This document shows positions 21,001 to 30,387 of a stretch of DNA of 43,423 nt, piece by piece. The notes under the pieces are model-generated. The model worked only from the letters and a program-made list of their open reading frames with translations. It did no database searches and was not told where the DNA came from. This DNA comes from Chloroflexota bacterium (GTDB lineage: Bacteria; Chloroflexota; Anaerolineae; Caldilineales; Caldilineaceae): contig QEUW01000017.1 in assembly GCA_003577005.1 (NCBI GenBank), positions 1-43,423 on the forward strand, in the 5' to 3' direction. The translations under genes and the position numbers were made by a program. Position 1 is the stretch's first letter; every line of letters begins with the position of its first letter.

Positions 21001-21570
21001 TTAAGCGGTACGCGGCTGGAGCAGACCGTAGTTACCGTCGCGACGCCGGTAAACCACATCAATGGCGTTGGCATCGGGGTTGAAGAAGATATAGAAGTCG
21101 TGGCCCAACAGCTCCATCTGTTCGATCGCCTCCTCTTCGTTCATGGGCTCGACCAGGAACTGCTTGCGGCGCACGATCTGGCCGCTCTCTGGCACCTCCT
21201 CTTCCGTTTCTTCAGGTATCGGCAGAAGCATTTCTGCCTCCAGGCTAGCCGCAGCGGCGGCGCGCCGGCGACCATCAAACCGCCGCCCCTTGAAACGAGT
21301 GATCTGACGGTACATCTTGTCAGCAGTGGCATCGATCGAGGCGAAGATATCACTGGTTGACTCCTCGGCGCGCAGGATCTGGCCGTTGGCCCAAATGGTG
21401 AGTTGAGCCGTGTAGCGGTCTTCGGCGGCGCGCGTCGGGCTATGAGTCAGTTCAGCGCGCGCCTCACGCACCTGGGGAAGATAGCGTTCGAGCTTGCCCA
21501 CTTTCTTTTGCAGATATTCGCGGACCCAATCGGTAATGTCGACATTGCGACCATGAACGATGAGTTGCAT
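21001..21570 (-). CDS. hpf: Long-form ribosome hibernation promoting factor
   Basis: The 189-residue protein begins [31 protein letters not shown], the S30AE fold that binds the 30S decoding site (about residues 1-95). A linker rich in Arg/Ala then Glu follows. The C-terminal domain, with [31 protein letters not shown], is the dimerisation module of long HPF proteins. These proteins make inactive 100S ribosome dimers in stationary phase. AAAGGAG lies six bases before the ATG. A hairpin at 21613-21643 sits upstream in the leader, between it and comFC. Confidence 0.93.
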   Translation of the reverse strand: MQLIVHGRNVDITDWVREYLQKKVGKLERYLPQVREARAELTHSPTRAAEDRYTAQLTIWANGQILRAEESTSDIFASIDATADKMYRQITRFKGRRFDGRRRAAAAASLEAEMLLPIPEETEEEVPESGQIVRRKQFLVEPMNEEEAIEQMELLGHDFYIFFNPDANAIDVVYRRRDGNYGLLQPRTA

Positions 21571-21870
21571 GGAACACTCCTTTCTTCAGGCAAGGATTAT
21601 CGACTCCGCAGTCCACCCATCCCGTAATTGGACGGTGGGTGGCCTTGCCAGAGGATAATAGTTGGGAACGCAGTGGGAAAAGAGCACAAATAATCAGGGG
21701 CTGTTACTGCGCTGGCATTCAAATCGAGCGCTTGTTGGTAGCGCAGAAAGGCGTTGGTGTCACAGCGTGAGCGGGGCGGATGCGCCCGCGAGAAGGGTGG
21801 TCTTACCATATACGCATTGTAGTCCGGCCTGCCCGAATTGTCAATCGACAGGCGTCTAGGCGTCAGCTGG
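21571..21870 (-). other. Spacer between comFC and hpf
   Basis: About 300 bases without a gene. A hairpin (CCACCC paired with GGGTGG, about 21613-21643) lies some 45-70 bases upstream of the hpf start and could end comFC transcription or form part of the hpf leader. I see no other signal. Confidence 0.5.
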
Positions 21871-22656
21871 TCACATGACCAGGGTGGCCCATCTATCATC
21901 CGCCACCTTATGGTCATCTAGCCGTTCTGCTGTGGCGAGGGTCAGCGCATAGACTGCACTGGCGCCGGCCACCTGTGCAGCGTGGGCGCAGGCGCTGAGG
22001 GTAGCGCCTGTCGTATAGACATCATCGATGAGCAGGATACGCTTCCCCCTGACCGTGGGATGGGCGCGGAAGGCGTCGGCAACGTTCAGCTTGCGTTCGT
22101 GGGCGTGTAGCCCTACCTGGGTACGGGTCAGCCGTTGGCGCTCCAGCCACTCTGGCCGTAACGGCAGGCCGACCTGCTGGCAGAAAGCGCGCGCCAAGAG
22201 TTCAGCCTGGTTATAGCCGCGCTCCTGTTGGCGTTGGGCGTGGAGCGGCACCGGCGTCACACCGTCGATTCGTCTGTAAAAAGCCGGCCACGGATGCAAC
22301 AAAAACGCAGCCACCAGGTAGCGCGCCAGCAGCGGGGCCAGGGTTGTTGCGCCGCCATACTTGAGTTGGTGCGCAGCCAACCGGATCGCCCCGCCATGAA
22401 TGGTGGCTGCGCGCGCCAGGTTGAGCGAACTCTCTTGTTGGCAGGCGGCGCAGCGCGCTATCTGTTCGTGTTGGCGGCGACCACAGCCCAGGCAGATCCG
22501 TTCGCCCACTGGTTCTGCCAGTTGAGCGCACCAGGAGCAGAGCAGCGAGCCGGCCCGCTGGCAACCCACACAAGAGGGTGGGAAAAGCAGGTCGAGTATA
22601 GCAGGGCCGGCGTGTTTGATCTGTGCAAGCGAGGAACGCAGGGCAAAGACAGCCAT
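21871..22656 (-). CDS. comFC: ComF-family phosphoribosyltransferase-like protein
   Basis: The 261-residue protein has an N-terminal zinc-ribbon region with paired cysteines (CVGC, CSWC, CLGC and CAAC) and a C-terminal phosphoribosyltransferase fold, with [20 protein letters not shown] and the PRPP-loop motif [17 protein letters not shown]. ComFC/GntX proteins take part in uptake of transforming DNA in several bacteria, and are often found outside competence loci. Here it sits upstream of hpf and downstream of a pilin gene on the same strand. No other competence gene is present in the window. Confidence 0.9.
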   Translation of the reverse strand: MAVFALRSSLAQIKHAGPAILDLLFPPSCVGCQRAGSLLCSWCAQLAEPVGERICLGCGRRQHEQIARCAACQQESSLNLARAATIHGGAIRLAAHQLKYGGATTLAPLLARYLVAAFLLHPWPAFYRRIDGVTPVPLHAQRQQERGYNQAELLARAFCQQVGLPLRPEWLERQRLTRTQVGLHAHERKLNVADAFRAHPTVRGKRILLIDDVYTTGATLSACAHAAQVAGASAVYALTLATAERLDDHKVADDRWATLVM

Positions 22657-22744
22657 ATCACTTCTCCAAATTTACGGCAGGATAGGTATACCCCTCTACC
22701 GTACAGAACGATACACTGTCATTGTCGCGCACAAACATTACATT

Positions 22745-22933
22745 TCATATTAAGGCCAGTGGCAGCCTCAGAGATTGGGTAGGGAACCAGGTCTGCAACA
22801 GATCATTGATAAACGTACGGAGATCATCCCCTAAGATCAACAGAATCGAAAGCAAGACAATCGCCAGCAGGATGATCAGCAACGCATATTCCACAAAGCT
22901 CTGCCCACTCCGGTTGGAAGGCATCCGTGACAT
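22745..22933 (-). CDS. Flp-type pilin prepeptide
   Basis: A 62-residue protein starting MSRMPSNRSGQSFVEYALLIILLAIVL. It has the Flp/Fap pilin signature: a short basic leader ending in Gly10, then a segment with Glu and Tyr at positions +5 and +6 (E15, Y16), followed by a hydrophobic helix. A TadV/CpaA-type prepilin peptidase would cut after G10. The mature pilin of 52 residues fits the family. The start lies five bases after the stop of the response regulator gene, with GAGGA just upstream inside that gene, so the two are translated together. No tad secretion genes are in the window. Confidence 0.85.
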   Translation of the reverse strand: MSRMPSNRSGQSFVEYALLIILLAIVLLSILLILGDDLRTFINDLLQTWFPTQSLRLPLALI

Positions 22934-22938
22934 CGAAT

Positions 22939-23715
22939 CTAGTCCTCATTTTCAGTGCCAAAGGCTGGGCCGCCCAGGCCGGGCGATCGATGGCGGCCTA
23001 CTTCATCGAGCCGGATCCACCCCCGGCGGAGCGCCAGCACCGCTGCCTGGGTGCGATCCTCGACAAGTAATTTGCGTAACACATTGCTGATATGATTTTT
23101 GACCGTCTGCTGGCTGATCTTCAACGTGTATGCGATCTCTTTATTGCTCGCCCCGCGTGTGATATAGGTCAAGATTTCCATCTCACGCGTGCTCAGGGGG
23201 GCAAAGTGATCCAGTACATTTTCCCGATCCGGCGCAAGCTTCTCGACCGCTCTGAGAAGCCAACGGAAGGCTTCAGCCTTGTTCAGCACCTGATCGTTGA
23301 TCACACACCTGCCCGCAGCCGTGGCGCGGATGGCTGGCAGCAGTGTACTGGGCAAGACATCCTTGGGAAAATAGGCCGAAGCGCCAGCACAGAGCGCATG
23401 ATACAGTTGCTCGTCATCGTGGTAAGCCGTCAAGATCACAATGCCGATCTCATCGGCGTCGTGGGCCATCTTGATCTCGCGCGTGGCCTGCAAGCCGTTT
23501 TTACGCGGCAGGTTGATGTCCATCAAGATTACATCTGGTTCGATGCGTAGAGCTTCGACAACCGCATCGACCCCGTCGGATACTTCGCCTACGATCTCCA
23601 TATCGCTCTCGCCCTCGATCACCTGGCGCAACCCGCGGATAAGCAGCGGGTGATCTTCGACGATCATGATCCGAACTTTGCGGTCGGGAAAGGGAACCTG
23701 GTACGGGTGTCTGCT
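22939..23715 (-). CDS. NarL/FixJ-type response regulator
   Basis: The 258-residue protein starts MSRHPYQVPFPDRK. The receiver has E21-D22, the phosphoacceptor D67 (VILMDINLPRKNG), T97 and K119. A LuxR-type helix-turn-helix follows near 190-250 (LSTREMEILTYITRGASNKEIAYTLKISQQTVKNHISNVLRKL). It is a DNA-binding transcription regulator. A promoter at 23786-23814 places the transcript start at about 23779, so the upstream TTG at 23781 cannot be the start; the ATG at 23715 is preferred although its ribosome binding site is weak. It forms an operon with the Flp pilin gene. No kinase is adjacent. Confidence 0.9.
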   Translation of the reverse strand, partial: SRHPYQVPFPDRKVRIMIVEDHPLLIRGLRQVIEGESDMEIVGEVSDGVDAVVEALRIEPDVILMDINLPRKNGLQATREIKMAHDADEIGIVILTAYHDDEQLYHALCAGASAYFPKDVLPSTLLPAIRATAAGRCVINDQVLNKAEAFRWLLRAVEKLAPDRENVLDHFAPLSTREMEILTYITRGASNKEIAYTLKISQQTVKNHISNVLRKLLVEDRTQAAVLALRRGWIRLDEVGRHRSPGLGGPAFGTENED

Positions 23716-23785
23716 CATGGTGATTAGCGGGTCTGGTACACGAGGTGCGAAGTGCTTGGCATTTGCTAATTCATTTGCCAATTTC

Positions 23786-23814
23786 AGTATAGCACTAGCG
23801 AGAACTACTTACAA
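23786..23814 (-). promoter_or_regulatory. Promoter of the response regulator-pilin operon
   Basis: TTGTAA (23814-23809) and TATACT (23791-23786) are 17 bases apart on the minus strand. Confidence 0.65.
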
Positions 23815-23822
23815 CTTTACCA

Positions 23823-23952
23823 GCGCATCCGTAAGGGTATTTCAACCTACATTCCGGGAAAGGGCCAGCGAGACTCTGGTGATGCCAGATAGTTCCAGCT
23901 CTTTCCCGGAATGCTTGCTACCGACGCTTCGCCCCCAATCCTGGACGCACCC
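23823..23952. mobile_element. MITE relative, partly decayed
   Basis: The right end at 23930-23952 matches the terminal repeat of the element at 19869-20022 in opposite orientation, and the inner hairpin (ATTCCGGGAAAGGGCC near 23851 with CTTTCCCGGAATGC near 23901) is conserved. The left terminal repeat is missing or degenerate, so no target duplication can be seen and the left boundary is approximate. Confidence 0.65.
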
Positions 23953-23968
23953 TTTGCCGCAGCGTTGT

Positions 23969-23997
23969 TTGGGACATCGCGCCGAACATGTTATAAT
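23969..23997 (+). promoter_or_regulatory. Promoter of the zinc-ribbon gene
   Basis: TTGGGA (23969-23974) and a perfect TATAAT (23992-23997) are 17 bases apart, about 30 bases before the GTG start at 24028. Confidence 0.65.
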
Positions 23998-24027
23998 AAT
24001 CTTACTCAGGGACAATAGGAGGTATTT

Positions 24028-24732
24028 GTGACCGATATTTCCAGGCTGTACGAGCTACAGAAGATCGACAGCACCTGGGAAAAGGTGCGTCGCCGGCTCG
24101 TTCAACTCCGCAAACAATTGGTGGAGAGTGACGAACTGCAGAAACAACGCGCCGCAGTCGCCGAACTGGAAGCGGCGGAACATCAGTGGCACGCGCAACA
24201 GCGTAGTGCCGAACTAGAAGCTCAAACGCTCACCACCCGAATCCGGGAAACCGAAACGCGGCTGATGAGCGGACAAGTGCGCAACCCCAAAGAATTGGCA
24301 GCTCTCCAGGAAAGCATCGAGGCACTGCGCCGGCAGCACGCCCACGTTGAAAATGAAGGCGTAGAAGCTCTTCTCCAGGTCGAAGAGACGAGCGCCGCGC
24401 TGGCCAAGGCGCGCGCTGGTCTCCAGGCAGCCGAGGCCACATGGCAGGCTGAACAGACCGACCTGTTGCAAGAAGAAACAAAGCTAAAAAAGCTCTTTGT
24501 CCAGTGCAAGAAACAGCGCGAGACGCTAGCAGCAGTGCTCGCCGGAAGTCTCCTGGCGCGTTACGAGGATCTGCGCCAGCGGAAAGCAGGCGTAGCAGTT
24601 GCAACTATCGAGCGCAATATGTGTACTGCCTGCCACGTCCAGGTCCCTACCGGTGTGGCCAGCGCCGCCCGCAGCCAATCGGGCAACCCGGTATTCTGCC
24701 CTAGTTGCGGTCGCATCCTCTATGTCGGCTAA
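24028..24732 (+). CDS. Coiled-coil protein with C4 zinc ribbon
   Basis: The 234-residue protein has a long coiled coil (about residues 10-180), then a C-terminal zinc ribbon with CTACHV near 198 and CPSCG near 226. This is the architecture of the DUF164/CT398-type zinc-ribbon family, widespread and proposed to bind nucleic acids or flagellar or secretion partners. The GTG start has a perfect AGGAGG six bases upstream. Its own promoter is at 23969. The molecular role is unknown. Confidence 0.88.
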   Translation: MTDISRLYELQKIDSTWEKVRRRLVQLRKQLVESDELQKQRAAVAELEAAEHQWHAQQRSAELEAQTLTTRIRETETRLMSGQVRNPKELAALQESIEALRRQHAHVENEGVEALLQVEETSAALAKARAGLQAAEATWQAEQTDLLQEETKLKKLFVQCKKQRETLAAVLAGSLLARYEDLRQRKAGVAVATIERNMCTACHVQVPTGVASAARSQSGNPVFCPSCGRILYVG

Positions 24733-24737
24733 GGCTG

Positions 24738-27700
24738 TCATTCTGTCGCAGTCCCCACAAACGGAAAGAAGATCTCCCAAGCCCAATCCGAATAGATAGG
24801 AATTACTTCGCTCTGCCACCCGCCCCCATTGTGGTGGTGCAAGAGCAGGATCCCTTGTGCGCCCGACGATACATAATCGGGTGCGTAGAGCGTGACGGCG
24901 AGGCGGGTCTCTGTCCGGTCTTCCCAAGTTGGCGGGACATTCCTGTCAGCCTGGACAGTTACCCCCGGTCGCAGTAGGTCATAAGCCCGGCGCGCGGTCT
25001 GGTCAACCCGCCGACGCTTTCCGTCCAGGCTGGCAGGCAGGTCTTTGCTGTAGCTCTCAACACGATAGAAGAAGCGACTCTGCCCGGCGGCCAGCCCCAG
25101 TGCTTTAACCCGCACGGGTAAGACCATGACACTGCTATTATAGAGCGCCGTATCGAACAGGGTTGGGTCGATTCCGTTGAGCGGCAAGTGAGCATCCGTT
25201 ACACTGGTGTGGAGGTCGCGCACCACTGTAATAAAGGCGTCGCTCGTGCTGCGCAAGTTTTGATAACCAGCCACATCGCTATTGAAGACGAGCAGATCAT
25301 CCACTCCATCGCCATCCCGATCGATCAAGATATGAAATTCCACTTCGTTTGGCGTTGACCAATTTTCATAAACGGCAATCGCAAAGTAGAGGGTCGCCTC
25401 AGCCGACACGATACTGGACTGAATGCTACTTCGTGGCGTCGCCAGATCGCTCGTCACACCGACATACTTCAGGTCGGCGAAACCATATTGGGCTGCGTCC
25501 CCAGCCTGCGCAGCCAGACGCGGGCTGGCGATATGCAGTTCGGCCACGCTAACCAACGCCACCACATCGGTCGGCGGCCGGCCACCGGTCAAGGCGACGC
25601 CACTCAACGAGATCGGCTGTGTACCGCTCACTACCGCACCAAAATCAAATCTAGCCGGCGCGGCCCGCATGGCTGCTGCAGGCCGCGCCGCAGCGTACAG
25701 CGGAACATGAACCACCGGCTCCGGCATGATCACAGCCACACTAGCCGCACCAGACGGGGGACCGGTCACCTCGACCGTTAACACCATCTGGCCGGATGCG
25801 AGCCTTAGCTCATCCGCCGCCACCAGGGTGACGGCACCGCTGATTGGCTGGCCAGCTCCACTTCCAATGGTGTCACTGTACAAGAGATGTGTGGTAAGCG
25901 AGCCGGGCATCCCACTCCCCAGGGCCACCGCAGTCACGGTCACCCCTGCTGATGGTGAGATCGTATAGGTGAGCAGCCGGTCAGCCGGTTCATAGTCCAG
26001 GTGCGCTGTTGCCAGTGGTTCGCCTGCGCCCGGCACGGTAAAGCTGAACGGGCTTGCCGGCGGCCAGAGCAGCAAATAGCCACTCTCCTCGTTTAGCCAG
26101 TGGCGCGGCGCACCGGCTTGTGTGGATGCAAGCGTCGGGTCGCGCCCCCGCTGCATCCCAGCAGCATCCGCCGCTAACTGGATCGGTGTGGTTACCAGCC
26201 CGTAGCCTGGCGCCGTTACCTTCGTTACCGGCAGGCTGATAGTGATGCCGGGCGCATGAGTAATGCCGGCGTAACTCAGCGTCTTAGTCACAGGTGTGCC
26301 GGTCAGATTGGCAATGCGGAGGCTTCTCTGTGCGCTTGCCGTCCCCACCACCTCGAGTGCGCCAAATGAGATACTTACCTGGCCCGGCTGATCAGCGTTA
26401 TAGGCGATGACATCGGTGTTAACCGCTCGCGCCAGGTCGATCCGCCCGGCGCCAAGCCGGACAGGGCTGTAATAGGTGCTTGCGTCCGCGCCGACAGGGC
26501 CAAGCGAGGTGACGGCTGTGTTCATGAGCAATGCCTTGAGTTCGGCAGGCGCTCGCTCCGGGTAGAGTTGGCGGAGCAAGGCCAGGGCGCCGGCCACATG
26601 CGGCGTGGCCAGCGAGGTGCCAGAGGCGGGGCGGCCGCCGCTACCAGTTCCATGCGCTGCGGTAAAGATCCCCGCACCGGGGGCGGCCACGTCGGGCTTG
26701 AGTGCGCTATCAAAGCGCCGGGGGCCGCGCGCCGAGAAAGTAGCGAGATCGTCGCTAGCGGCGGCAACGCTGACGACAGCGTCACCCACCGACGGCGCGT
26801 TGACGACATAGGTGGTATCGCCGCTATTGCCCGCCGCGGCCACGACGATTACCCCGGCAGCCGCGGCGTTTTCAGCGGCAACGGCCGTCATGTCGCCGGG
26901 CGCCCCATAGGGCGAGCCGAGGGAAAGATTGATCACATCGACACGGTCGCGCAGATCGCCGTCGCCATTGGGGTCCACGGCCCACTCGATGGCCTGATCC
27001 ACTACTTCACTGCTGCCCGTGCATCCAAAGACTTTAAGCGCATAGAGCAAAGCATGAGGTGCGACACCGGGGCCGATCTTGAGCGTAGCAAAATCGGTTG
27101 CTTGATCATAGGGACCAGTGTAGGTGGAGCCATCAGGGTTGACACCATATCCTGCCGCGGTGGCGGCAACGCTGGTGCCGTGTGGATAGCAGTCCATCGG
27201 GTCGGGGTCGGGCGCCGGGATCGGGTTGAAATCGGGTTGGTCAGGATTGGCGTTATAGTGATTCCCGACAAAATCATAGCCACCGATCACCTTGACACCA
27301 GGAAAACCGGCCACATCGCCAACGATGGTTGGGTCATTGGCGCTGTAGCCCACGCCGGGGCCGCCAAAAGCTGTATGCAGGTAATCGATCCCCGTATCGA
27401 TAACGGCAATCGTGATCCCGGCGCCAGTGACGCCCGGACGATCGACACTCTGCCAGATCATTGGCGCACCGATGGCCGGCACAGTGCGTGCGTTGAGCGG
27501 CTCTTTGGGTGTCATACGATGCACCTCAACGATCCCTGGCAGGTGCGCCAGTCGCGAGAGCGCTGCCTCGTCGATGCGCACGGCAATCCCGTTGTAGACG
27601 CGCTGGTTGCGAAAGATCACCTCAGCGCCCAAATCTGCCAGTGCGGGGAGCAACGCTTGTTGTGCGGCTTCGACCTGTGCCAGGTGTGTCTGGGTGGCGG

Positions 27701-27959
27701 CGACCAGCGCTGCCGCCTGCACCCTGCCCGTTTGCAGGGCAGCGTAGATCTGCGTGACCGGCGGCTGGGCCAACTCCAACACGGCTGTGACGCGCAAGGT
27801 AGGTGCGTACGCCTGTGTGGCTCCGCTGTCCCTACTTACGCTGGCGCCCAACAGCAGAGCAGCGACCCACAAAAGACGGACGGGCATCCGTCTTGCATGA
27901 CCAAGAGAATACTGTACATACTCGAACAAATCGTAAGGCCGCATAGAGATCCCCGCCAT
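24738..27959 (-). CDS. Secreted subtilisin-like serine protease (S8)
   Basis: The 1073-residue preproenzyme has a membrane-export helix near 26-41 (MPVRLLWVAALLLGAS) and an inhibitor I9-like prodomain (about 90-150). The catalytic triad is D188 (VIDTG), H260 (HGTSVAATAAG) and S449 (GTSLATPHVAG), with oxyanion N378. Together these make an active S8 protease of the Vpr/minor extracellular protease type. An insert rich in Asn/Asp/Pro lies between D188 and H260. The large C-terminal half (about 500-1073) is beta-rich and ends IFFPFVGTATE, recalling the tail of the giant protein. The first ATG (27959) is used here, but those at 27944 or 27887 would suit a signal peptide better. It is divergent from a secreted nuclease gene. 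Confidence 0.93.
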   Translation of the reverse strand: MAGISMRPYDLFEYVQYSLGHARRMPVRLLWVAALLLGASVSRDSGATQAYAPTLRVTAVLELAQPPVTQIYAALQTGRVQAAALVAATQTHLAQVEAAQQALLPALADLGAEVIFRNQRVYNGIAVRIDEAALSRLAHLPGIVEVHRMTPKEPLNARTVPAIGAPMIWQSVDRPGVTGAGITIAVIDTGIDYLHTAFGGPGVGYSANDPTIVGDVAGFPGVKVIGGYDFVGNHYNANPDQPDFNPIPAPDPDPMDCYPHGTSVAATAAGYGVNPDGSTYTGPYDQATDFATLKIGPGVAPHALLYALKVFGCTGSSEVVDQAIEWAVDPNGDGDLRDRVDVINLSLGSPYGAPGDMTAVAAENAAAAGVIVVAAAGNSGDTTYVVNAPSVGDAVVSVAAASDDLATFSARGPRRFDSALKPDVAAPGAGIFTAAHGTGSGGRPASGTSLATPHVAGALALLRQLYPERAPAELKALLMNTAVTSLGPVGADASTYYSPVRLGAGRIDLARAVNTDVIAYNADQPGQVSISFGALEVVGTASAQRSLRIANLTGTPVTKTLSYAGITHAPGITISLPVTKVTAPGYGLVTTPIQLAADAAGMQRGRDPTLASTQAGAPRHWLNEESGYLLLWPPASPFSFTVPGAGEPLATAHLDYEPADRLLTYTISPSAGVTVTAVALGSGMPGSLTTHLLYSDTIGSGAGQPISGAVTLVAADELRLASGQMVLTVEVTGPPSGAASVAVIMPEPVVHVPLYAAARPAAAMRAAPARFDFGAVVSGTQPISLSGVALTGGRPPTDVVALVSVAELHIASPRLAAQAGDAAQYGFADLKYVGVTSDLATPRSSIQSSIVSAEATLYFAIAVYENWSTPNEVEFHILIDRDGDGVDDLLVFNSDVAGYQNLRSTSDAFITVVRDLHTSVTDAHLPLNGIDPTLFDTALYNSSVMVLPVRVKALGLAAGQSRFFYRVESYSKDLPASLDGKRRRVDQTARRAYDLLRPGVTVQADRNVPPTWEDRTETRLAVTLYAPDYVSSGAQGILLLHHHNGGGWQSEVIPIYSDWAWEIFFPFVGTATE

Positions 27960-28255
27960 TTGCCGTAGCCAAATAGGACATTCGCCGCATATGAAGCTGG
28001 ATTATACCAGGGATAATAGTACTACAACGAGACTTTGCCCGGAAAATACAACCCGACCTCCGGGAGGTCACCAGAATCAGCTTTGTCAACCAGACCGTTT
28101 GTGGTCACGGGGGCCCTTTGGGCGCGGAGATCTTACCGGCGATGAATGCCAAAGTCTCGTTGTAGTAATAGATGGCGGATATTTTTGATGCATCCCCTAC
28201 TGGGTGGTCGGGACCCAATTGGCGGTGTAGTTTCCATAAAACCAAATAGGTTTTG
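27960..28255. promoter_or_regulatory. Divergent promoter region of protease and nuclease
   Basis: The minus strand has an extended -10 element TGGTATAAT with TATAAT at 28006-28001, predicting a protease transcript start near 27994. A perfect 15-base dyad GACCTCCGGGAGGTC at 28055-28069 lies between the two genes and could be an operator. No clear promoter for the nuclease is visible. Confidence 0.5.
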
Positions 28256-30343
28256 ATGATGTTACAACAAACGTGGCAAAAAACCACCTTTCTGCGTAGG
28301 TGCCGGCTCATTGCCCTCTTTTTGCTGTTGGCCCTGCTTTGCGCACCAGCGCGCAGCCAGGCTGACCAACACTACGAGCCGGCGCCCATTTACCATATCC
28401 AGGGCGATGGCCTGACCAGCCCCCTGGCCGACCGCTGGGTGGACGCTGCCGGTATGGTCACAGGCGTGACAGCCACCGGTTTCTATCTGCAAGACCCCAC
28501 AGGTGACGGCAACCCGGCCACGAGTGATGGTCTCTTTGTCTATACACACCAGCCACCTACCGTTCGGCCAGGAGAATGCGTCCTCGTCCAGCGGGCGCTG
28601 GTGAGCGAGTTTTATGAAAAGACGGAACTCTCGCGCATGAAAGCCGTGCTGCCCGATAGCCGCTGCCCACGGACGACGGTCACGCCGGTACAAATTCCGT
28701 TGCCCTACTACAGCGTCTCGCCCGCTGAACTCTTTGAACGCTATGAGGGCATGTTGGTAGAATTTCCCGGTCTAACCGGGATGGTACAGGGGCCAACCAA
28801 ACGGCTCAACGACGGGCGGCTGGAGCTGGCAATCATCCCCGAATCACTGCGGCCGTACCTGCCGGGTGGCCGTGTCTTCCAGGAGCACACCGAGGCGAGC
28901 AACGCCCTGATTCACCTCAGCAGCGCACTTGGCGCACACTTGCCCGATGCAAAGTGGGGTGACCGTATCCGCATTGGCAACCCGGTGGGGGATTCGTCGC
29001 TGACGAGGGCAGTTCTCGATTACAATTTTGGCAAGTACCAGCTTCTGCTCATGCCGGATGAGCCACTCCTGCTGGAACCCAAACCGCTGGCCGATCTGCC
29101 TGGGATCACAGCAGCGAGCGACGAATTTACACTCTGCTCGATGAATCTCTACGCACTGGGGCGCGGCACAGCGCAAATCACCGACGAAGTCGCCTACCGG
29201 ATGCACTTGCGCAAGCGCGCATTGACCATCAGCGAACAACTCCAAGGCTGCACGCTGATCGGCTTGCAGGAAGCAGGAACGCCCGCAGACGCCGAGGCCC
29301 TGGCGGCAGAATTGCGCGATTTCTTCAATCTCCCCTATCAGGCTACGGCGCTGCCGGGGCCACAGACAGAAAATGCCGAATTCCCGCTGACGAACGCGCT
29401 GCTCACCCGCGCCGACCGCGTCCAGGTGATCAAAGCAGCCGCCCCCCAGGCCTGCACAGAACATGATTATGCAGTGCCAATGGCGCCGGGAGTGTGTCCG
29501 GCAGAACGCTTTGCATTGTTCGACCGCACACCGCTGGTCGTGGACGTGGCCGTGAGCGGCGAATGGGGTGAACCCTACCCGTTGCGCCTGATTGTCAATC
29601 ACTGGAAGAGCAAGGCAGGGGATGAATCGATTAATGCCGTGCGGCGTACGCAGCAGGCACTCTTTGTTGCGGCGCTTGTGCAGGCAGCGTTGATAGTCGA
29701 CCCGGCTGCCAATGTCGCCGTTTTGGGTGATCTCAACGATTACTACAAAAGTGGCCCAGTGGAAGCGTTGCAGATGAATGTGCAACCACCGCTCATACAC
29801 CCCTACGATTACCTTCCGGCACTTGATCGCTATACCTACATCTTCAACGGCGCCAGCCAGGTGCTCGACCACCTGCTGATCACACCGGGGATGGCGCGCG
29901 GTCTGGCCGGCGTTGACATCCTCCACACCAATGTCGATTATCCTTACCCGTCCTTTGTCGACTTTACCGACCCCCGCCATGCCAGCGACCACGACCTGGT
30001 CCAGCTCCGTATTCGCCCGGCGGGGGCCACGCTTTTGGGCGGCAACTTGCGCTATCCCGGTCTGCGGGTGGAGCTGCTCGGTGCAGACCAGCAACCGTTA
30101 GGCGTCACGCTGACCGATGAGCGCGGCGATTTCCGGTTTTGGAACTTGCGTCCAGGTGTGGTTACTCTCCGCATAGTGGCGCCCGATTTTGTCTCTCTTT
30201 CCGCGCCAGAGATGACTTTGACCCTGGAAGCGGGGTATAATGTAGTACCGCCGCTGGCGGTCGAGCATCAATCTGCGGCATTGGTGGGCGCCATCGCCCG
30301 GCTAGGCCCAGATATTGCTCGGCTCGTGCAAGAAGGTCAATAG
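28256..30343 (+). CDS. Secreted endonuclease/exonuclease/phosphatase-family nuclease
   Basis: The 695-residue protein has an N-terminal signal peptide (RRCRLIALFLLLALLCAPARSQA), then an OB-fold-like region with GDGLTSPLADRWVDAAGMVTGV (about residues 40-120). The EEP catalytic domain (about 285-580) shows IGLQEAG, VNHWKSKAG, VLGDLNDYY, LDHLLIT and SDHDLV, which are the metal and phosphate-binding residues. This arrangement matches extracellular nucleases of the ExeM/NucH type that degrade environmental DNA. A SpaA/carboxypeptidase-regulatory-like beta domain (about 605-670) ends the chain. The ATG pair at 28256/28259 follows AATAGG. It is divergent from the protease, which suggests joint use of external polymers. 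Confidence 0.88.
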   Translation: MMLQQTWQKTTFLRRCRLIALFLLLALLCAPARSQADQHYEPAPIYHIQGDGLTSPLADRWVDAAGMVTGVTATGFYLQDPTGDGNPATSDGLFVYTHQPPTVRPGECVLVQRALVSEFYEKTELSRMKAVLPDSRCPRTTVTPVQIPLPYYSVSPAELFERYEGMLVEFPGLTGMVQGPTKRLNDGRLELAIIPESLRPYLPGGRVFQEHTEASNALIHLSSALGAHLPDAKWGDRIRIGNPVGDSSLTRAVLDYNFGKYQLLLMPDEPLLLEPKPLADLPGITAASDEFTLCSMNLYALGRGTAQITDEVAYRMHLRKRALTISEQLQGCTLIGLQEAGTPADAEALAAELRDFFNLPYQATALPGPQTENAEFPLTNALLTRADRVQVIKAAAPQACTEHDYAVPMAPGVCPAERFALFDRTPLVVDVAVSGEWGEPYPLRLIVNHWKSKAGDESINAVRRTQQALFVAALVQAALIVDPAANVAVLGDLNDYYKSGPVEALQMNVQPPLIHPYDYLPALDRYTYIFNGASQVLDHLLITPGMARGLAGVDILHTNVDYPYPSFVDFTDPRHASDHDLVQLRIRPAGATLLGGNLRYPGLRVELLGADQQPLGVTLTDERGDFRFWNLRPGVVTLRIVAPDFVSLSAPEMTLTLEAGYNVVPPLAVEHQSAALVGAIARLGPDIARLVQEGQ

Positions 30344-30387
30344 CCGGGCGGCGAAGTACGGCGCGGAGCGGATATGAGGGGCACAGT

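Noticed and set aside
26568..27968. Plus-strand open frame of 466 codons opposite the protease
   Set aside because: Antisense to the conserved catalytic domain; composition is that of a shadow frame.
28844..30094. Minus-strand open frame of 416 codons opposite the nuclease
   Set aside because: Antisense to the catalytic EEP motifs; no start signal.
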